Assembly: GCA_964017045.1 (NCBI GenBank)
Contig: OZ024794.1
Coordinates: 25,973,340 to 26,037,339 of the forward strand
Direction of reading: 5' to 3'
Origin: Omphiscola glabra
Taxonomy: Eukaryota; Mollusca; Gastropoda; Lymnaeidae
Length of the DNA stretch: 64,000 nucleotides
Each line of letters opens with the position of its first letter. The first letter of the stretch is position 1. Under the pieces are notes generated by a model, which made no database searches, was not told the DNA's origin, and worked only from the letters and a program-made list of their open reading frames with translations. The translations under genes and the position numbers were made by a program. Below, piece after piece: positions 25,206-37,302 of this stretch.

Positions 25206-26020
25206 ATAACATGTCCCACATTTAATGAACCACCAGAGAGTGCGTGTGACAAATTCACAGCGTGGAGTTGGCCTGCCTGATGAAATGTCTGTCTGAGCCT
25301 CCACAGGTTCAACCATCTTAATAGCCCATATTAAAATGTACTGTACCCCTTAAATACCTCAGAAGTATTTAAACAAAATCTATGTCGTCTGGATAATATG
25401 AAGTCTGCGTAATGGAGCCGATGTCATGGAGTCGGGGTAAAGAAGGAGTCACAGGAATGGACTCAGCGTTATGGGGTCTTGGTATTGAACTCAGGATAAA
25501 TGAGTAAAGGCATTACGGTCAGGATGTTAAGAGTCCTCTAATGAACTCAGGGTAAATGAGTAATGATACTACGGTCAAGAATTTTTTTTTTAAAAGTAAA
25601 CACATTTTTCGAATTCGAATCTTTTGGGTTCTTCAAAAAAAAAAAAAAATGAAAGTAAAACAAATTCTCTCTGTGTTGGATCCAGTTAGGGAATGGAGGT
25701 GGTAGACAAGATTTTTTAACGTTTGACAGTACCCTACCCGTGATTCAAACTCTAGAAGCTCTTCCCGAAGCACACTAGTAATATCCTAAAAATCCAACCG
25801 AGTGATTCTCAAAGGGTTACAATTAACACTAGTTATAGATCCAGGGTTGAACACTGAGATGGAACCACACACACACACGGTCAATTAAAATTTTCTTCCG
25901 AATTTTACAACAACAAAAAAATACACATTCTGTTTAAATAATGCTAGAAGTTTATTGGCGTGAGTCAAATATTCAAAACTAGTGAGAACCCTTATTCGAA
26001 AAACGTGCTTGCGATGTCTG
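25206..26020. other. no gene; local duplication near 25490-25570
   Basis: GAACTCAGGATAAATGAGTA and GAACTCAGGGTAAATGAGTA are about 64 bases apart, each followed by ACGGTCA. Otherwise nothing recognised. Confidence 0.5.
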
Positions 26021-26315
26021 TTCATCGGTAATTTTATAACGTATCAATTCTTTGTTCATCTGTAATTTTATAACATATCAATTCTTTGTTCATCTGTAAT
26101 TTTATAATATATCAATTCTTTGTACATCGTCAATGTTATAATATATCAATTCTCTTTCCATCGGAAATATTATACTAAATTCTTTGTCTATCGGCAATGT
26201 TATATATATCATTTCTCTCTCTGTCAGGAATGTTATAATATATTATCTCTCTGTCCATCATCAATGTTGGTATATATCCATTTTCCTTCCATCGGCAATG
26301 TTAAAATAGATCAAA
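26021..26315. repeat. about 34-bp decaying tandem repeat
   Basis: Copies of ATCTGTAATTTTATAACATA followed by TCAATTCTTTGTTC, near identical at the left and degenerate at the right. Confidence 0.88.
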
Positions 26316-27563
26316 TCCTAACAGACTTGGCCCGTAGCTTGTGTTAAGTTAAGTAACTGACATTACCGTCTGCCAGATTGTAATTTGACTTATACGCCTA
26401 GCGCTACAGGATTGTCTAAATTAAAAGGAGCCGAGAAATTTCCATCCTTTCCTTATACTACTTGGGGGGGGGGGGGGTGCTATCTTGCTATTGGGGACGT
26501 TTAGCTATCTCTCTACCCGGGCGGTTGGTGGGGTGGGGGTAGTTTAGAAGCAAAACAGTCTGACAACTTCGCGGGTAGGTGAATGAGGCTTAAAACAAAC
26601 ATCATGCAAGAATAATATCATCGTTGGTGACTGAATGAGATAAACCACCGAATTTGAGTCGTAAAAGATGTTTTTTTAAAGGGTTCGATTAGCGACCGAT
26701 ACTTTAGATCAGATAACATTGGGTAATGCGACAGTGGTCGTGATGTAATAGCAACAAAGCTCGCCATATATATTTTTTTTTGGGGGGGGGGGGGGTATAG
26801 GAAGTGAGATTACATCATCAGTAGACGACAGCGACATCATGATTAAAGACAAGCAAGTTGGAGATTACGGTCTGTAATGGTGGTGTTAAAATAATACGTC
26901 TTATATTTCATGCTGGAGACAATGAACGGAGCGGTCATTCGCTAGCTCTCTCTCCTCTCTCTCTCTCTGTCTCCCTCTCTCTCTCACTCTGTCTCCCCCT
27001 TTCTCTCACTCTCTCCCACCTATACTCGAACATTGCATGGGAACATGGAGTACGCATTTGGACATGTTACAGTGAATTGTGCTCTTAAAAGGCAATATAG
27101 GGGCGGAAATGGTCATTAAAAATCTGGCATTAGAGAGTATTACTTTGAAATCATAAAACAAAATGACCAGCCAATAAGAAGGTTTAATACATTTTCTATA
27201 AGTTTACATTTAAAGTGCTACTTTAATGGTCTTTCAGTCTCACATTTTGTTTGAGTTTCTTCAACGTGACACCGTTGTTCGACCTTCGCAATCGAAGATC
27301 ATCAAAGCGATTTCCGACTAGAGCAGTAGCCTTGACTTGAGCAGTATTTTCTTTAAAGTGAAGGACAGTTGCTCAATTCGTCAGCCTCACTCTCTCCTCC
27401 ATGCCTATTTTATCCAATGGCAGGATTTAATCAAGACGACTGGAAATAGACCAGGATGCAGTAGAAAACCACTAGTTGTGTGTGTATTTGTTTCACTGTG
27501 CTCTTTATTAAAATGACAATAAAGCGCTGCTCATGTATTTATGCCAAACACGTTTAACGATTG
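26316..27563. other. no gene; G runs and CT tract
   Basis: G runs near 26464-26477 and 26780-26795, and a CT-rich tract at 26944-27020. Confidence 0.5.
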
Positions 27564-27690
27564 TGATAAGACAGGGCTGTTCACATGCGAATGTCTAATC
27601 TTCTATACTAGAAAATGCCATAAGACAGGGCTGTTCACAGGTAAATACCTAATCTTGTATACTAGTCATTCCCATAAGACGAGGGCTGTT
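27564..27690. repeat. about 55-bp imperfect triplication
   Basis: ATAAGACAGGGCTGTTCACA and TCTAATCTTCTATACTAG recur at about 27565, 27621 and (shortened) 27673. Confidence 0.8.
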
Positions 27691-28200
27691 ACAAAATGAA
27701 TGCGAGGACCATGTTTCAACGTGGACGTGTTAAGCTCAAGAATTAATTCTCTGGCAGATCAATAACTTATTTCAGCTCCCGGACAAACATCAAATGTGTC
27801 ACCAAATCCAGTTCCGCCATCGTGTGCCTAATAAACGGAACACTCATCGCCACCTAGCGGAAGAGATCAATGGATGCCAGGGCACTACCAGGGTGCTACC
27901 AGTGCGCTGCCAGTGTGATATCAGTGTTCTTTTGGTGGAAGGCAGTTTTAAATAATGAAAACTTAAACCTATATGTGAGTTCTATACTGGGCTCTTCTTC
28001 AGCCCCCCTCACCACAACAAGGGCTCCTCTGTCTAGCCCCCACCCCACGTCTATTTACAGATATTGATCGGGAGCAGACAACGAGGAAAAATCTGTGTCT
28101 GCCACAGACAATTTAACTGAAAGGGGTTAAAAGCTTTTACCGCTACATACTTTTTGATTGCACTCTTTTATGGGGCGTCTTTTCTCTCTATCCCTCTCAC

Positions 28201-28254
28201 AGGACCGCATGGAGAGACAGGACCGCATGGAGAGACAGGACCGCATGGAGAGAC
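28201..28254. repeat. 18-bp perfect triplication
   Basis: AGGACCGCATGGAGAGAC occurs three times without change. Confidence 0.97.
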
Positions 28255-31224
28255 TTGGCGTAGTTTAGATAATGAAATTAATCGAAAAAAAGATTTCTTT
28301 TGATTTGTTGGAAATATGTTTTTACTTTTACAAATTCCAATTGCACATTCATTTAACAGAAAAAGGGTAAAACATATTAAAACTGGAAACCCCTATTTCC
28401 AAATAGAAAGAGTTAACTGGAAAAAGACGATCACATCACCCATCTTGTTTATTTCCCCCTTTCGGCACAACTGTGTTAAAATTTAAAGCTGTTACAGAGA
28501 ATGCGTGTTCGGTGAACGAGCTAAATGCACATGTCTTAAATCCTGCTTTGAATCAGGATGACTTAAAGACATGTGAAAAGTTCCCAGGTGTAATTCCCTC
28601 TCTCCACCCATTATCCCCACCATCCCTCCCAAACCCACCACCACCACGTCCATCCACATCCCTTCAAAATCCCTCTCAACATCCTCCTCCACACCCCATC
28701 CACATCCCTTCAATATATCCCTCCACTTCCCCCACACCCTCCTCCACATCATCATCCCCTTAAATACCCTCTCCATATCCCTCTAGCCCCCCTCCCCTCT
28801 CCATCTACCGTCCCCAGCCCTTCACGCAACCCCCCCCCCACACACCCCTCCAACGCTGCTGAGTCTTGGCCCCACTCCAACATACGCCCCCAAAACACAA
28901 CAGCAATATTAGGGCAGCCATTTCTCTCTCTCTCTAGCGACCAGCGATGGTATCATCATATTAAGGCCAGAGTCCCGATGGTGCGGAGATAAGATGAGAA
29001 TGGTTTATATAAAGTGCCCTATCGTGCTAACCATCTGACACACTTGTTGGTTGGGGTTTAGGGGGGGGGGGGGGTGTGGGAAGAGTGGAGAGAAGCGCTT
29101 GCAATCAGTTGTATCGAAAATATCCTGCGCTCCAATAATCGGGTCACAGCCGGATTGACCTTAACTGCTACGTCTACAAAAAAATAACGTTAAATTTAAT
29201 TTATCGGAATCGGAATACAAATTGTTGGTGCGGTGATAATTCTATTAGTCAGCGTCATCGTTTTGTTTATGAATCGTCAAATATTTCTCTTCACTCCGAA
29301 TGAACTAATGCTTAGTCAATATCTCATAGATCCACGTCATGTTTATGTTAATTTTTATATGTAAGTGCATAACATCAACCAAGTGATGTCACTTTCCATT
29401 GGTGGTGTCGTTTCTGATTACGCATGCGCGTGTTATCCCCAGTAAATATCAAAGAGCAGAACTGGACTGTAAAAAGGGAAAAAAATTATATCACTGAGTT
29501 GACAACTTTCCCTTTTCTTGACATGGACATTCCAAAGGGGAAAAAAAAAGAATTTCAAAACTTTCTTTTGTGCCGATATAATTGAATAATATTTGAACGA
29601 TGTCTCTACTTCCCTAAAATTGTTCACTGACTGACTTTGTAATACTTTACTTTTTTTCTGAATACCGAGTTAAAAGATTTTAAAACTGTCTTATGTATAG
29701 GATGGTCTAAAAAATATTGAACACATTAAAATTTGTGGCAGCAGGAGAAGAAGAATTTTATTTTTTTTTATTTTTTTTTTTGTGGTGGGGGGGGGGCGGG
29801 GGGGGGAGGTAGCAAGTCTATAGAAACGTCTTCAACCAGGAGAAAGTATTTCGTATGGCGAAACAAAAGCCTAGACTGGGGCGTTCACTTTCTGGTGAGA
29901 CGGCCACGAGATTTGAATGGGGGCTGCGCAACCCATGGGACGAGGCGTCGCTGACTTGATCAAAAAAAGTTCTCTATCAATGGTCTCCTAAGGTCATGCG
30001 AGGCGGGACAAGTAGGATTGAATAGTCCCTGGATTGGTCGGTTGGAAATATTGTCAATCTTTGAAATGAGGTGATGTGCACGGTCTTAGTTTCACGTTTT
30101 ACTAATACGCCCAGGCATAATCTCAAAAGGTCAAGGTTAAACTTAGCGTGGGTGGGTTTTAAAAGAAATAAATCTTACACTTGTCAAGAGTCACAAGGTA
30201 AGGCGATATCCATCATTTGGAAATGACGTTTTTTAAAAAAAAAAAAATATTGACAGTGAACAATCGTAAATAACGGCAAATCTTTTGCTGCCCTCTCGGA
30301 CGCTACTTCTTAGCTAAGTGCTGTATTATTTTTCAATTATTTTTAAAATTTTTAAATTAATTTGTTTATTCTGTTTGTTCGCTGATGAAGGCTTCCTGCC
30401 GACACGTTCGTTGTTTAGTTGCGTTCCATTTTTTCAGGTTTAACCGTACTATGTTTTACTATCTTTCTATTGTGCTAACCTAATTGCAGTCTCTCTCCTT
30501 ATTACCGTAAATAACGACACCAGAGGTTAATTCAATGTTAAGGACACGGGGTTACAAGGTTATACAGCTCTGATTTGTCAGGTCACCCAATGCCTTGCAG
30601 ATGTACACAGTCGTATAGTCATAGGGTAGTGCGTAGTGCGTCGTTAATTTTTTTTTACTCGGGCAAAAAAATCACCAAAACATAAAAAATCATTAAAATG
30701 ACCTCCATTATGGAGGTCATTTCTGCAACACAAGAAAAAAGATGTTAGAGATTAACCGGGTGCTTTTTTTTAACACCGTGCGCGGGAATTATGAGAAAAT
30801 ACCCGGTGGGTCCAAGTGTTGCACACAAAAAAAGATTTAGCTTCTCATTTTCAATAATATTGCAACGAAATCTACTCCGCCATGTCGTAAAGAGAGTGCA
30901 TTGCCTTCGTCAAACGTTTGTGTCAAGAAATAACCCACTGATCGGGACCGGCAGTAGCCGGATCCCAGAATAGAGTTGACGTTGTACGCATGAAGCTCGC
31001 CGTGTGACAGAGGAACACGTGCAATGACAACACCGAATAATAGACGACTCCCTCTAAGGAAAAAAAAAAAAAGCAAATCTATTTACCGGAGTTCAGACGT
31101 AACGAATGAAGCTCACTACGTGACATACTTTTTCCACTCATAACTATTAATATAAAACACGGGGAGTGTGGTGGTTGGGGCCGGTTTTGAAGAGGAAAGC
31201 AAGACGAACTAAGGACAAAATATA
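28255..31224. other. no gene recognised
   Basis: Contains a C/A-rich CCATCCACATCCC-type patch at 28600-28800, a G run near 29059, a T/G block at 29755-29807 and a palindrome at 30696. None of the short open frames is convincing. Confidence 0.45.
30696..30722. other. 27-bp near-perfect palindrome
   Basis: Two 13-base arms, AAATGACCTCCAT and ATGGAGGTCATTT, are separated by one T. No known protein site recognised. Confidence 0.9.
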
Positions 31225-31600
31225 TATGTATACTAGATATAGCCCGCCGAACATTGGCGACAGCAATGCGTGAACTTCACATCTACTACAGAAACTTAAG
31301 AAAATATGAACTCAAGTAACGCACATTTAAGAATCCCAATTTTCGATACACCCCTTCCCCCATGATACGTCACTGCACTTTTTTATTTCACGCCCATGAA
31401 CTATATTAAATATAACCGAATATTTTTTACACCATACTTAAATTGAGGCGATTTCATTTCCCGAAAAGGAAATATTACGCGCCAAACGCAGTTGCGTTAT
31501 ATATATTAAAAAAATATCATTTAACGTAGTTATCGGGAATTATATTTTGCGCGCTTTTGAACTCATTATTGAACCATACTTCCTTTCAAATATATAGAAT
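31225..31600 (+). repeat. dispersed repeat family D, copy 2
   Basis: Starts near TATACTAGATATAGCCCGCC. It shares GAAATATTACGC, a GTTGCGTTATATAT block and CGTAGTTATCGGGAATTAT with 58555-58640. The terminal core found in the other copies is missing here. Confidence 0.65.
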
Positions 31601-31635
31601 TATTTGTAATATAGCTCAATACCAAATTTGCTGAT

Positions 31636-32265
31636 TAGGAAGCAGTCCACTAGGAAGCAGTCCACTAGGAAGCAGTCCACTAGGAAGCAGTCGACTAGGA
31701 AGCAGTCCACTAGGAAGCAGTCCACTAGGAAGCAGTCCACTAGGAAGCAGTCCACTAGGAAGCAGTCCATTAGGAAGCAGTCCACTAGGAAGCAGTCCAC
31801 TAGGAAGCAGTCCACTAGGAAGCAGTCCATTAGGAAGCAGTCCACTAGGAAGCAGTCCACTAGGAAGCAGTCCACTAGGAAGCAGTCCACTAGGAAGCAG
31901 TCCACTAGGAAGCAGTCCACTAGGAAGCAGTCCACTAGGAAGCAGTCCACTAGGAAGCAGTCCACTAGGAAGCAGTCCACTAGGAAGCAGTCCACTAGGA
32001 AGCAGTCCATTAGGAAGCAGTCCACTAGGAAGCAGTCCACTAGGAAGCAGTCCACTAGGAAGCAGTCCACTAGGAAGCAGTCCACTAGGAAGCAGTCCAC
32101 TAGGAAGCAATCCACTAGGAAGCAGTCCATTAGGAAGCAGTCCACTAGGAAGCAGTCCACTAGGAAGCAGTCCACTAGGAAGCAGTCCACTAGGAAGCAG
32201 TCCACTAGGAAGCAGTCCACTAGGAAGCAGTCCACTAGGAAGCAGTCCACTAGGAAGCAGTTCAC
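31636..32265. repeat. 15-bp tandem repeat, 42 copies, no indels
   Basis: Unit TAGGAAGCAGTCCAC repeated over exactly 630 bp, with only single-base variants such as CCAT and TCGAC. The absence of indels and of stops gives open frames of about 220-240 codons on both strands (RKQST, DCFLV, LLPSG); these are repeat artefacts, not genes. Confidence 0.97.
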
Positions 32266-33171
32266 GAGTCAAACCAGAAGCGTAATATATATAAGAGATA
32301 AGAGACTGTTCGTGGTGTCATATGTCGAAGTCAGATTAAGAGTTTTATTTTAAAGTTTAACGTTTGGATTCGTTTATTTTCTCTCATCTTTCCGTCTGAT
32401 GGCTGACCCGCAGACAGAATGAGATACACAGTGTTGTAGTTGCAGCTTTGGATTATTTGAACTGTCTGACTTAAACACGTCCATTCCCTGGCCTTGATTC
32501 TGTTCCAAAGATGACAAGTGGCGCCACTCTTCCCTGTCAAATATCGAAGTCATTGGCTCTTACATTAAGTCTTAATGAAAAGGAAAGGAAGTGGCTTTGA
32601 TGGAGCGGCCTCGGATGTTGGTGTAAAATTTTAACGGTTAAAATCGACTTTATAAAACCGTAGTAAGTGTTAAAATTGTTCGGAATGAAAAGTTTATCTT
32701 GAAAGGCGAAGCTTCATCACTGAATTGATTAGTGTTATAGAAAAAGAAGGGAGAGAATGATCTGAGCGGGTAGGCTCGGAGTTTCGTGCTCTTGTTGAAA
32801 AAAAAAAGTGGGTTAAATGGTGGAAAGAATTGACCTAAACATTTAGCTTTGAAGTCTTAATAAATATCTGATTGTAAAAACATGCTTTTAAAAATAATTA
32901 ATTAGACTGTCTGGAAATAATGGCAAGAGAAACAATATTTCATAATCACTACTAATTTTACTCTACCCTGAACGTTTAGACCATAATCAATGCTTTATGT
33001 ATTTACACTTACTTTATCGTATCAGGAAATTTGTTTGAAAGAAATTTCGTCGACGGAAATTTGAACGAATCTTTTTTTTTTTCAGTTCACACGTTAAAAT
33101 TTTGCGTCAAATTTCTTTTTTGAACGCAGTAGTTTATTTTACTATACAGCATAGTGCGTACATGTGTTAGA
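32266..33171. other. no feature recognised
   Basis: AT-rich. TTCAGTTCACACG at about 33080 recalls the end of the TIR element at 39521, but no matching right end was found. Confidence 0.45.
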
Positions 33172-33216
33172 ACAATCTAGTTAAACCAAATACCATATGC
33201 ACATTAATGATTGTAG
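33172..33216. repeat. single copy of the 34-kb array's right flank
   Basis: GAACAATCTAGTTAAA through CACATTAATGATT recurs with few changes at 34505-34548. Confidence 0.85.
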
Positions 33217-33474
33217 ATCAAAGTTAAGATATCGGTTTTGTTTAATCATTTTCTCCAGGCCTCGAGTCCCCAGGCCTCGATTCTCCAGGCCAGACATGAC
33301 GACAACCCCCACTGCACGTGCTGGTGACAGCTCGATTTGAGGTTTAAATAATCTGGGGTTTTGCCCTTGCCATCAGAACCTGGACGGTAGGATCCAAATC
33401 TCATTGGGCTTGGCGTCAAGGCAAATCCTCGCCAAAAAATTGGTTGCCATTTCCGGCAGCTTGTAGGTCTATAG

Positions 33475-33653
33475 CAGTGGTTCTCAACCTTCCTAATGCC
33501 GCGAATCTTTAATACGGTTCCTCAAGTTGTGGCGACCACCAAACACAAAATTAATTTCATTGCTACTTCGTAACTGTATGGTATATGTGTTTTCCGATGG
33601 TCTTACGCGACCCCTGTGAAAGGGTCATTCGACCCCCAGGTTGAAAATCGATG
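33475..33653 (-). mobile_element. SPIN-like hAT element, copy 2 (TSD GTCTATAG)
   Basis: The 179-bp copy is in reverse orientation: it begins CAGTGGTTCTCAACCTTCCT and ends CCCAGGTTGAAAATCGATG. Perfect TSDs GTCTATAG lie at 33467-33474 and 33654-33661. It shares GTTGCTACTTCGTAACTG-like and CCGATGGTCTTACGCGACCC motifs with the other copies. Confidence 0.9.
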
Positions 33654-33661
33654 GTCTATAG

Positions 33662-34059
33662 AGTGAGATATACAGACACTAGACATTCTTTGAAGGGTGG
33701 AGGGCAGTGAATGTTCAGAGCTGAGGAAGGAATTTCTGGGGTTGATGGTGGGGTAGGGAGTGTTAACTTTACGTCCACGATGTAAAGTTCATAGTTTATC
33801 GATTTCATATGACTTAGGTCATATTTATAAAAAAAATCATTTGTTTCCAAAACTACGCCTAATGCTTAATCAAATAATTTTTTTAAAGTAATTTATTATT
33901 TTTAAAGAATATGACATTTTAAAAATTCAAAAGAACTGTTCATACAAGCGTATAAAAATAATTGTAATGGTCCTGTTTTAAAACAAATATGAAGCAACTA
34001 TCTGGACGGCTCGTCCTTAGAGCCTCCCTTAATAGTTCAATGGCGTGTATATAGATCTT
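33662..34059. other. no feature recognised
   Basis: AT-rich spacer before the 37-bp array. Confidence 0.5.
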
Positions 34060-34503
34060 GAACAATTTGATGTTAAATATGGTAGTACATTTGTTTGAAC
34101 AATTTGACGGTAAAGATGGTAGTACATTTGCTTGAACAATTTGACGGTAAAGATGGTAGTGCATTTGTTTGAACAATTTGACGGTAAAGATGGTAGTACA
34201 TTTGCTTGAACAATTTGACATTAAAGATGGTAGTGCATTTGCTTGAACAATTTGACGGTAAAGATGGTAGTGCATTTGCTTGAACAATTTGACGGTAAAG
34301 ATGGTAGTACATTTGCTTGAACAATTTGACGGTAAAGATGGTAGTGCATTCGTTTGAAAAATTTGACGGTAAAGATGGTAGTACATTTGCTTGAACAATT
34401 TGACGGTAAAGATGGTAGTGCATGTTTTTGAACAATTTGATTGTAAAGATGGCAGTACATTTGTTTGAACAATTTGATGGAACAGGTGGTAGTACATTTG
34501 TTT
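34060..34503. repeat. 37-bp tandem repeat, about 12 copies
   Basis: Unit GAACAATTTGACGGTAAAGA followed by TGGTAGTACATTTGCTT, with R/T variants. First and last copies are the most divergent. It is followed by the flank that also occurs at 33172. Confidence 0.95.
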
Positions 34504-34515
34504 GAACAATCTAGT

Positions 34516-34872
34516 TAAAGCAAATAATATATCCACATTAATGATTTCCTCTACCACCCCACACCCCAAACAACTGTAATAAATTCCATTAAGATCGGTT
34601 TCCCTGGAGACTGCAAGCGTCCAATCATTCCGTCCAATGCTTGCTATAATCGACAGTTACTCAATAGTCTGATAATTAAACTTAATTAGGTCCCTTCTAT
34701 AGCATGGTCATCATTCCACAATATGAAAGTTATGGCACAAGTCTATTGAATCGTTAGTAGCGTGCAGATGTTTCGACGTGCTCCATTATTTCTATAATTG
34801 GCAGCATTGGTAATAAAATAATAAAATATTACATTCTACAAGATTCACAGAGTTAACACTTTACAAGCTCCA
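34516..34872. other. no feature recognised
   Basis: Includes the array flank to 34548, then AT-rich sequence. Confidence 0.5.
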
Positions 34873-35770
34873 TACGTAAAATATCTACGCGCCTTATGAG
34901 TAACAAATCTACACGCCTTATGAGTAACAAATCTACACGCCTAATGTGTAAAAATCTACACGCCCTATGAGTAACAAATCTACACCCCTAATGTGTAACA
35001 AATCTACACGCCCTATGAGTAACAAATCTACACACCTCGTGAGTGAAAAATCTACACGCCTCGTTAATACAAAATCTATACGCCTAACGAGTAAATACAA
35101 TCTGTATGCCTCACGAGTAAAAGAAATCTATACATCTCATGAATGAACAAACAAAATATACACGCCTCGTGAGTAAAAAATCTATACTCCTCACAAGTAA
35201 GACATCTATACGATTCATTAGTAAAAAAAAATATACGCCTTATGAGTAAAAACAAATATACACACATGGTTGGTAAAAATCTATACGCATTATGAGTAAA
35301 AAAATATATATGCTTCACCAGTAAAAAAATCTATATGCCTCATGAGTAAAAAAAATCTATATGCCTCATGAGTAAAAAAATCTATATGCCGCATGAGTAA
35401 AAAAATCTATATGCCTCATGGGTAAAAAAATCTATATGCCTCATGAGTAAAAAAATCTATATGCCGCATGAGTAAAAAATCTATATGCTTCATGAGTAAA
35501 AAAATCTATATGCCTCATGAGTAAAAAAATCTATATGCTTCACCAGTAAAAAAATATATATGCCTCATGAGTAAAAAAATCTATATGCCTCATGAGTAAA
35601 AAAATCTATATGCCTCATGAGTAAAAAAAAATCTATATGCCTCATGAGTAAAAAAATATATATATGCCTCATGAGTAAAATAAATCTATATGCCTCATGA
35701 GTAAAAAAATCTATATGCCTCATGAGTAAAAAAAAATCTATATGCCTCATGAGTAAAAAAATCTGCTATG
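34873..35770. repeat. 23-25 bp tandem repeat with a homogeneity gradient
   Basis: About 37 units. The left part uses TCTACACGCCTTATGAGTAA and is degenerate. The right part (35325 onward) uses TCTATATGCCTCATGAGTAA with A5-A9 tails and is nearly uniform. Confidence 0.95.
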
Positions 35771-35820
35771 ATAAGTAAATATCTGCATGCTCTGCATGCT
35801 CTGCACCTTCTGCAAAATAG

Positions 35821-35953
35821 CATCTACCGAAGCGCCACACATCTACCGAAGCGCCACACATCTACCGAAGCGCCACACATCTACCGAAGCGCCACACATC
35901 TACCGAAGCGCCACACATCTACCGAAGCGCCACACATCTACCGAAGCGCAACA
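35821..35953. repeat. 19-bp tandem repeat, 7 copies
   Basis: CATCTACCGAAGCGCCACA repeated over 133 bp, exactly 7 x 19. Only the last unit has changed. Confidence 0.96.
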
Positions 35954-36731
35954 CGCTTGCTTTTGTTTTATATTCAGAACATAACGTTTTAAACACATTG
36001 AACACACCGACCTGGGGGCGGACGTTACCGATACATTCATTCACCAATGCCCCCCCCCCCTCCCGCCTTCGTCACAGAAGCCGTGTCGTTATCTTCCTGA
36101 CAGGCCATCGTCTCACAGAGAGAAAAGTTCACCGTGGAGCGTTGACTTGTCACAGATATGTTTGTCACATGTCCACACTTTCTAAATCAGATCTGTCACT
36201 GACGTCCCTATATCGAGAAATGCGATCGGCGCTTATATTAAACGCCATGTTGTTTAATAAATACTTCACTGATTTTTTATGGCATTTAATAATTATTCGC
36301 ATGAAATACAGTTAACTCAGTTTTATTGAAAACTCTTTAAAGAAAAAAAAAACGAAAAAAAAAAAAACCAGGAAAAAAAAAGAAGGAAAAAAAGGGACAA
36401 ACAAAGAAAAAAACAGAAACAAAAACAAACAGAAACCCCACCACCCCCACTCCCCCCCCCCCCCCCAAAAACCAACCGAACAAAGAACAATAAAAAAAAC
36501 CCAAGAACATAAGAACCATTTGTAAATGATTTAAAATGTTCAAAGTTGCACGGAACGCTTAAACTATTCGAGTTAATTTTTAATTTTTATCCCGTATCAC
36601 TGGCAGCCCATCGTTTAGTTGACCGTGTAGAAGACAAGGGTAATTTCTTCCTGGTTGTTCTGTGTGATGAGCACAACACCCGACACATACAAGCAAGGGG
36701 GAGACCATGGCGCGGTGTATTGCCTGTAATC
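35954..36731. other. no gene; purine tract
   Basis: A-rich/C-rich low-complexity tract at 36340-36470 including a C15-16 run. The rest is unremarkable. Confidence 0.5.
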
Positions 36732-36929
36732 CAGCGGTTCTCAACCTGTGAGTCACGACCCCTTAGGGGGGGGGGATAGTCGAACGACCCTTGCGCTGGG
36801 GTCGCCTAAGACCATCGGAAAACACATATTTATGAAGTGGCAACGAAAATAATTTTATGGTAATGGGGTCAACACAGCACGAGGAACTGCATTAAAGTGT
36901 CACGGCAATAGGAATTTTGAAAACCACTG
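36732..36929 (+). mobile_element. SPIN-like hAT element, copy 3 (TSD CTGTAATC)
   Basis: 198 bp, starts CAGCGGTTCTCAACCTGTGA and ends TTTTGAAAACCACTG. Perfect TSDs CTGTAATC at 36724-36731 and 36930-36937. The interior contains GCCTAAGACCATCGGAAAAC and ATGAAGTGGCAACGAAAAT. A G run has grown inside the left part. Confidence 0.92.
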
Positions 36930-37054
36930 CTGTAATCGAAAATTTAAAACATGCACGTAAAATTCTCTTCGATGTTTTGTTTTTTCGTTTTGTTTTTCTT
37001 TTTCCTAACGTGTTTGAAGTATAATTATAGTAGCAGCAAGTTCTGGACAATTCT

Positions 37055-37302
37055 GAAGATCAGAGTTCATAACCCAAGACAAGCAGGTTGAAGATCAGAG
37101 TTCATGACCCCAGAAAAGCAGGTTGAAGCTCAGAGTTCATGACCCCAGAAAAGCAGGTTGAAGATCAGAGTTCATGACCCCAGAAAAGCAGGTTGAAGAT
37201 CAGAGTTCATGACCACAGACAAGCAGGTTGAAGGTCAGAGTTCATGATCCCCCAATAGACGTAGTTTGAAGGTCAGAGTTCATGACCCAAGACACGCAGG
37301 CT
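37055..37302. repeat. 35-bp tandem repeat, about 7 copies
   Basis: Unit GAAGATCAGAGTTCATGACC followed by CCAGAAAAGCAGGTT; starts 37055, 37090 and 37125 confirm 35-bp spacing. Confidence 0.94.

Noticed and set aside
29433..29627. Minus-strand frame ending in FDIYWG, considered as HCN exon 2
   Set aside because: No S1 sequence follows and the rest of the frame has no channel character.
30380..30410. CTGATGA..GCC-GACAC resembling a hammerhead ribozyme core
   Set aside because: The catalytic GAAA is changed to GACA, and helices I and III with a cleavage site could not be paired.
31600..32353. Three open frames of about 220-240 codons on both strands
   Set aside because: They are read-through of a 15-bp array in several frames; the products are pure pentapeptide repeats with no flanking coding signal.
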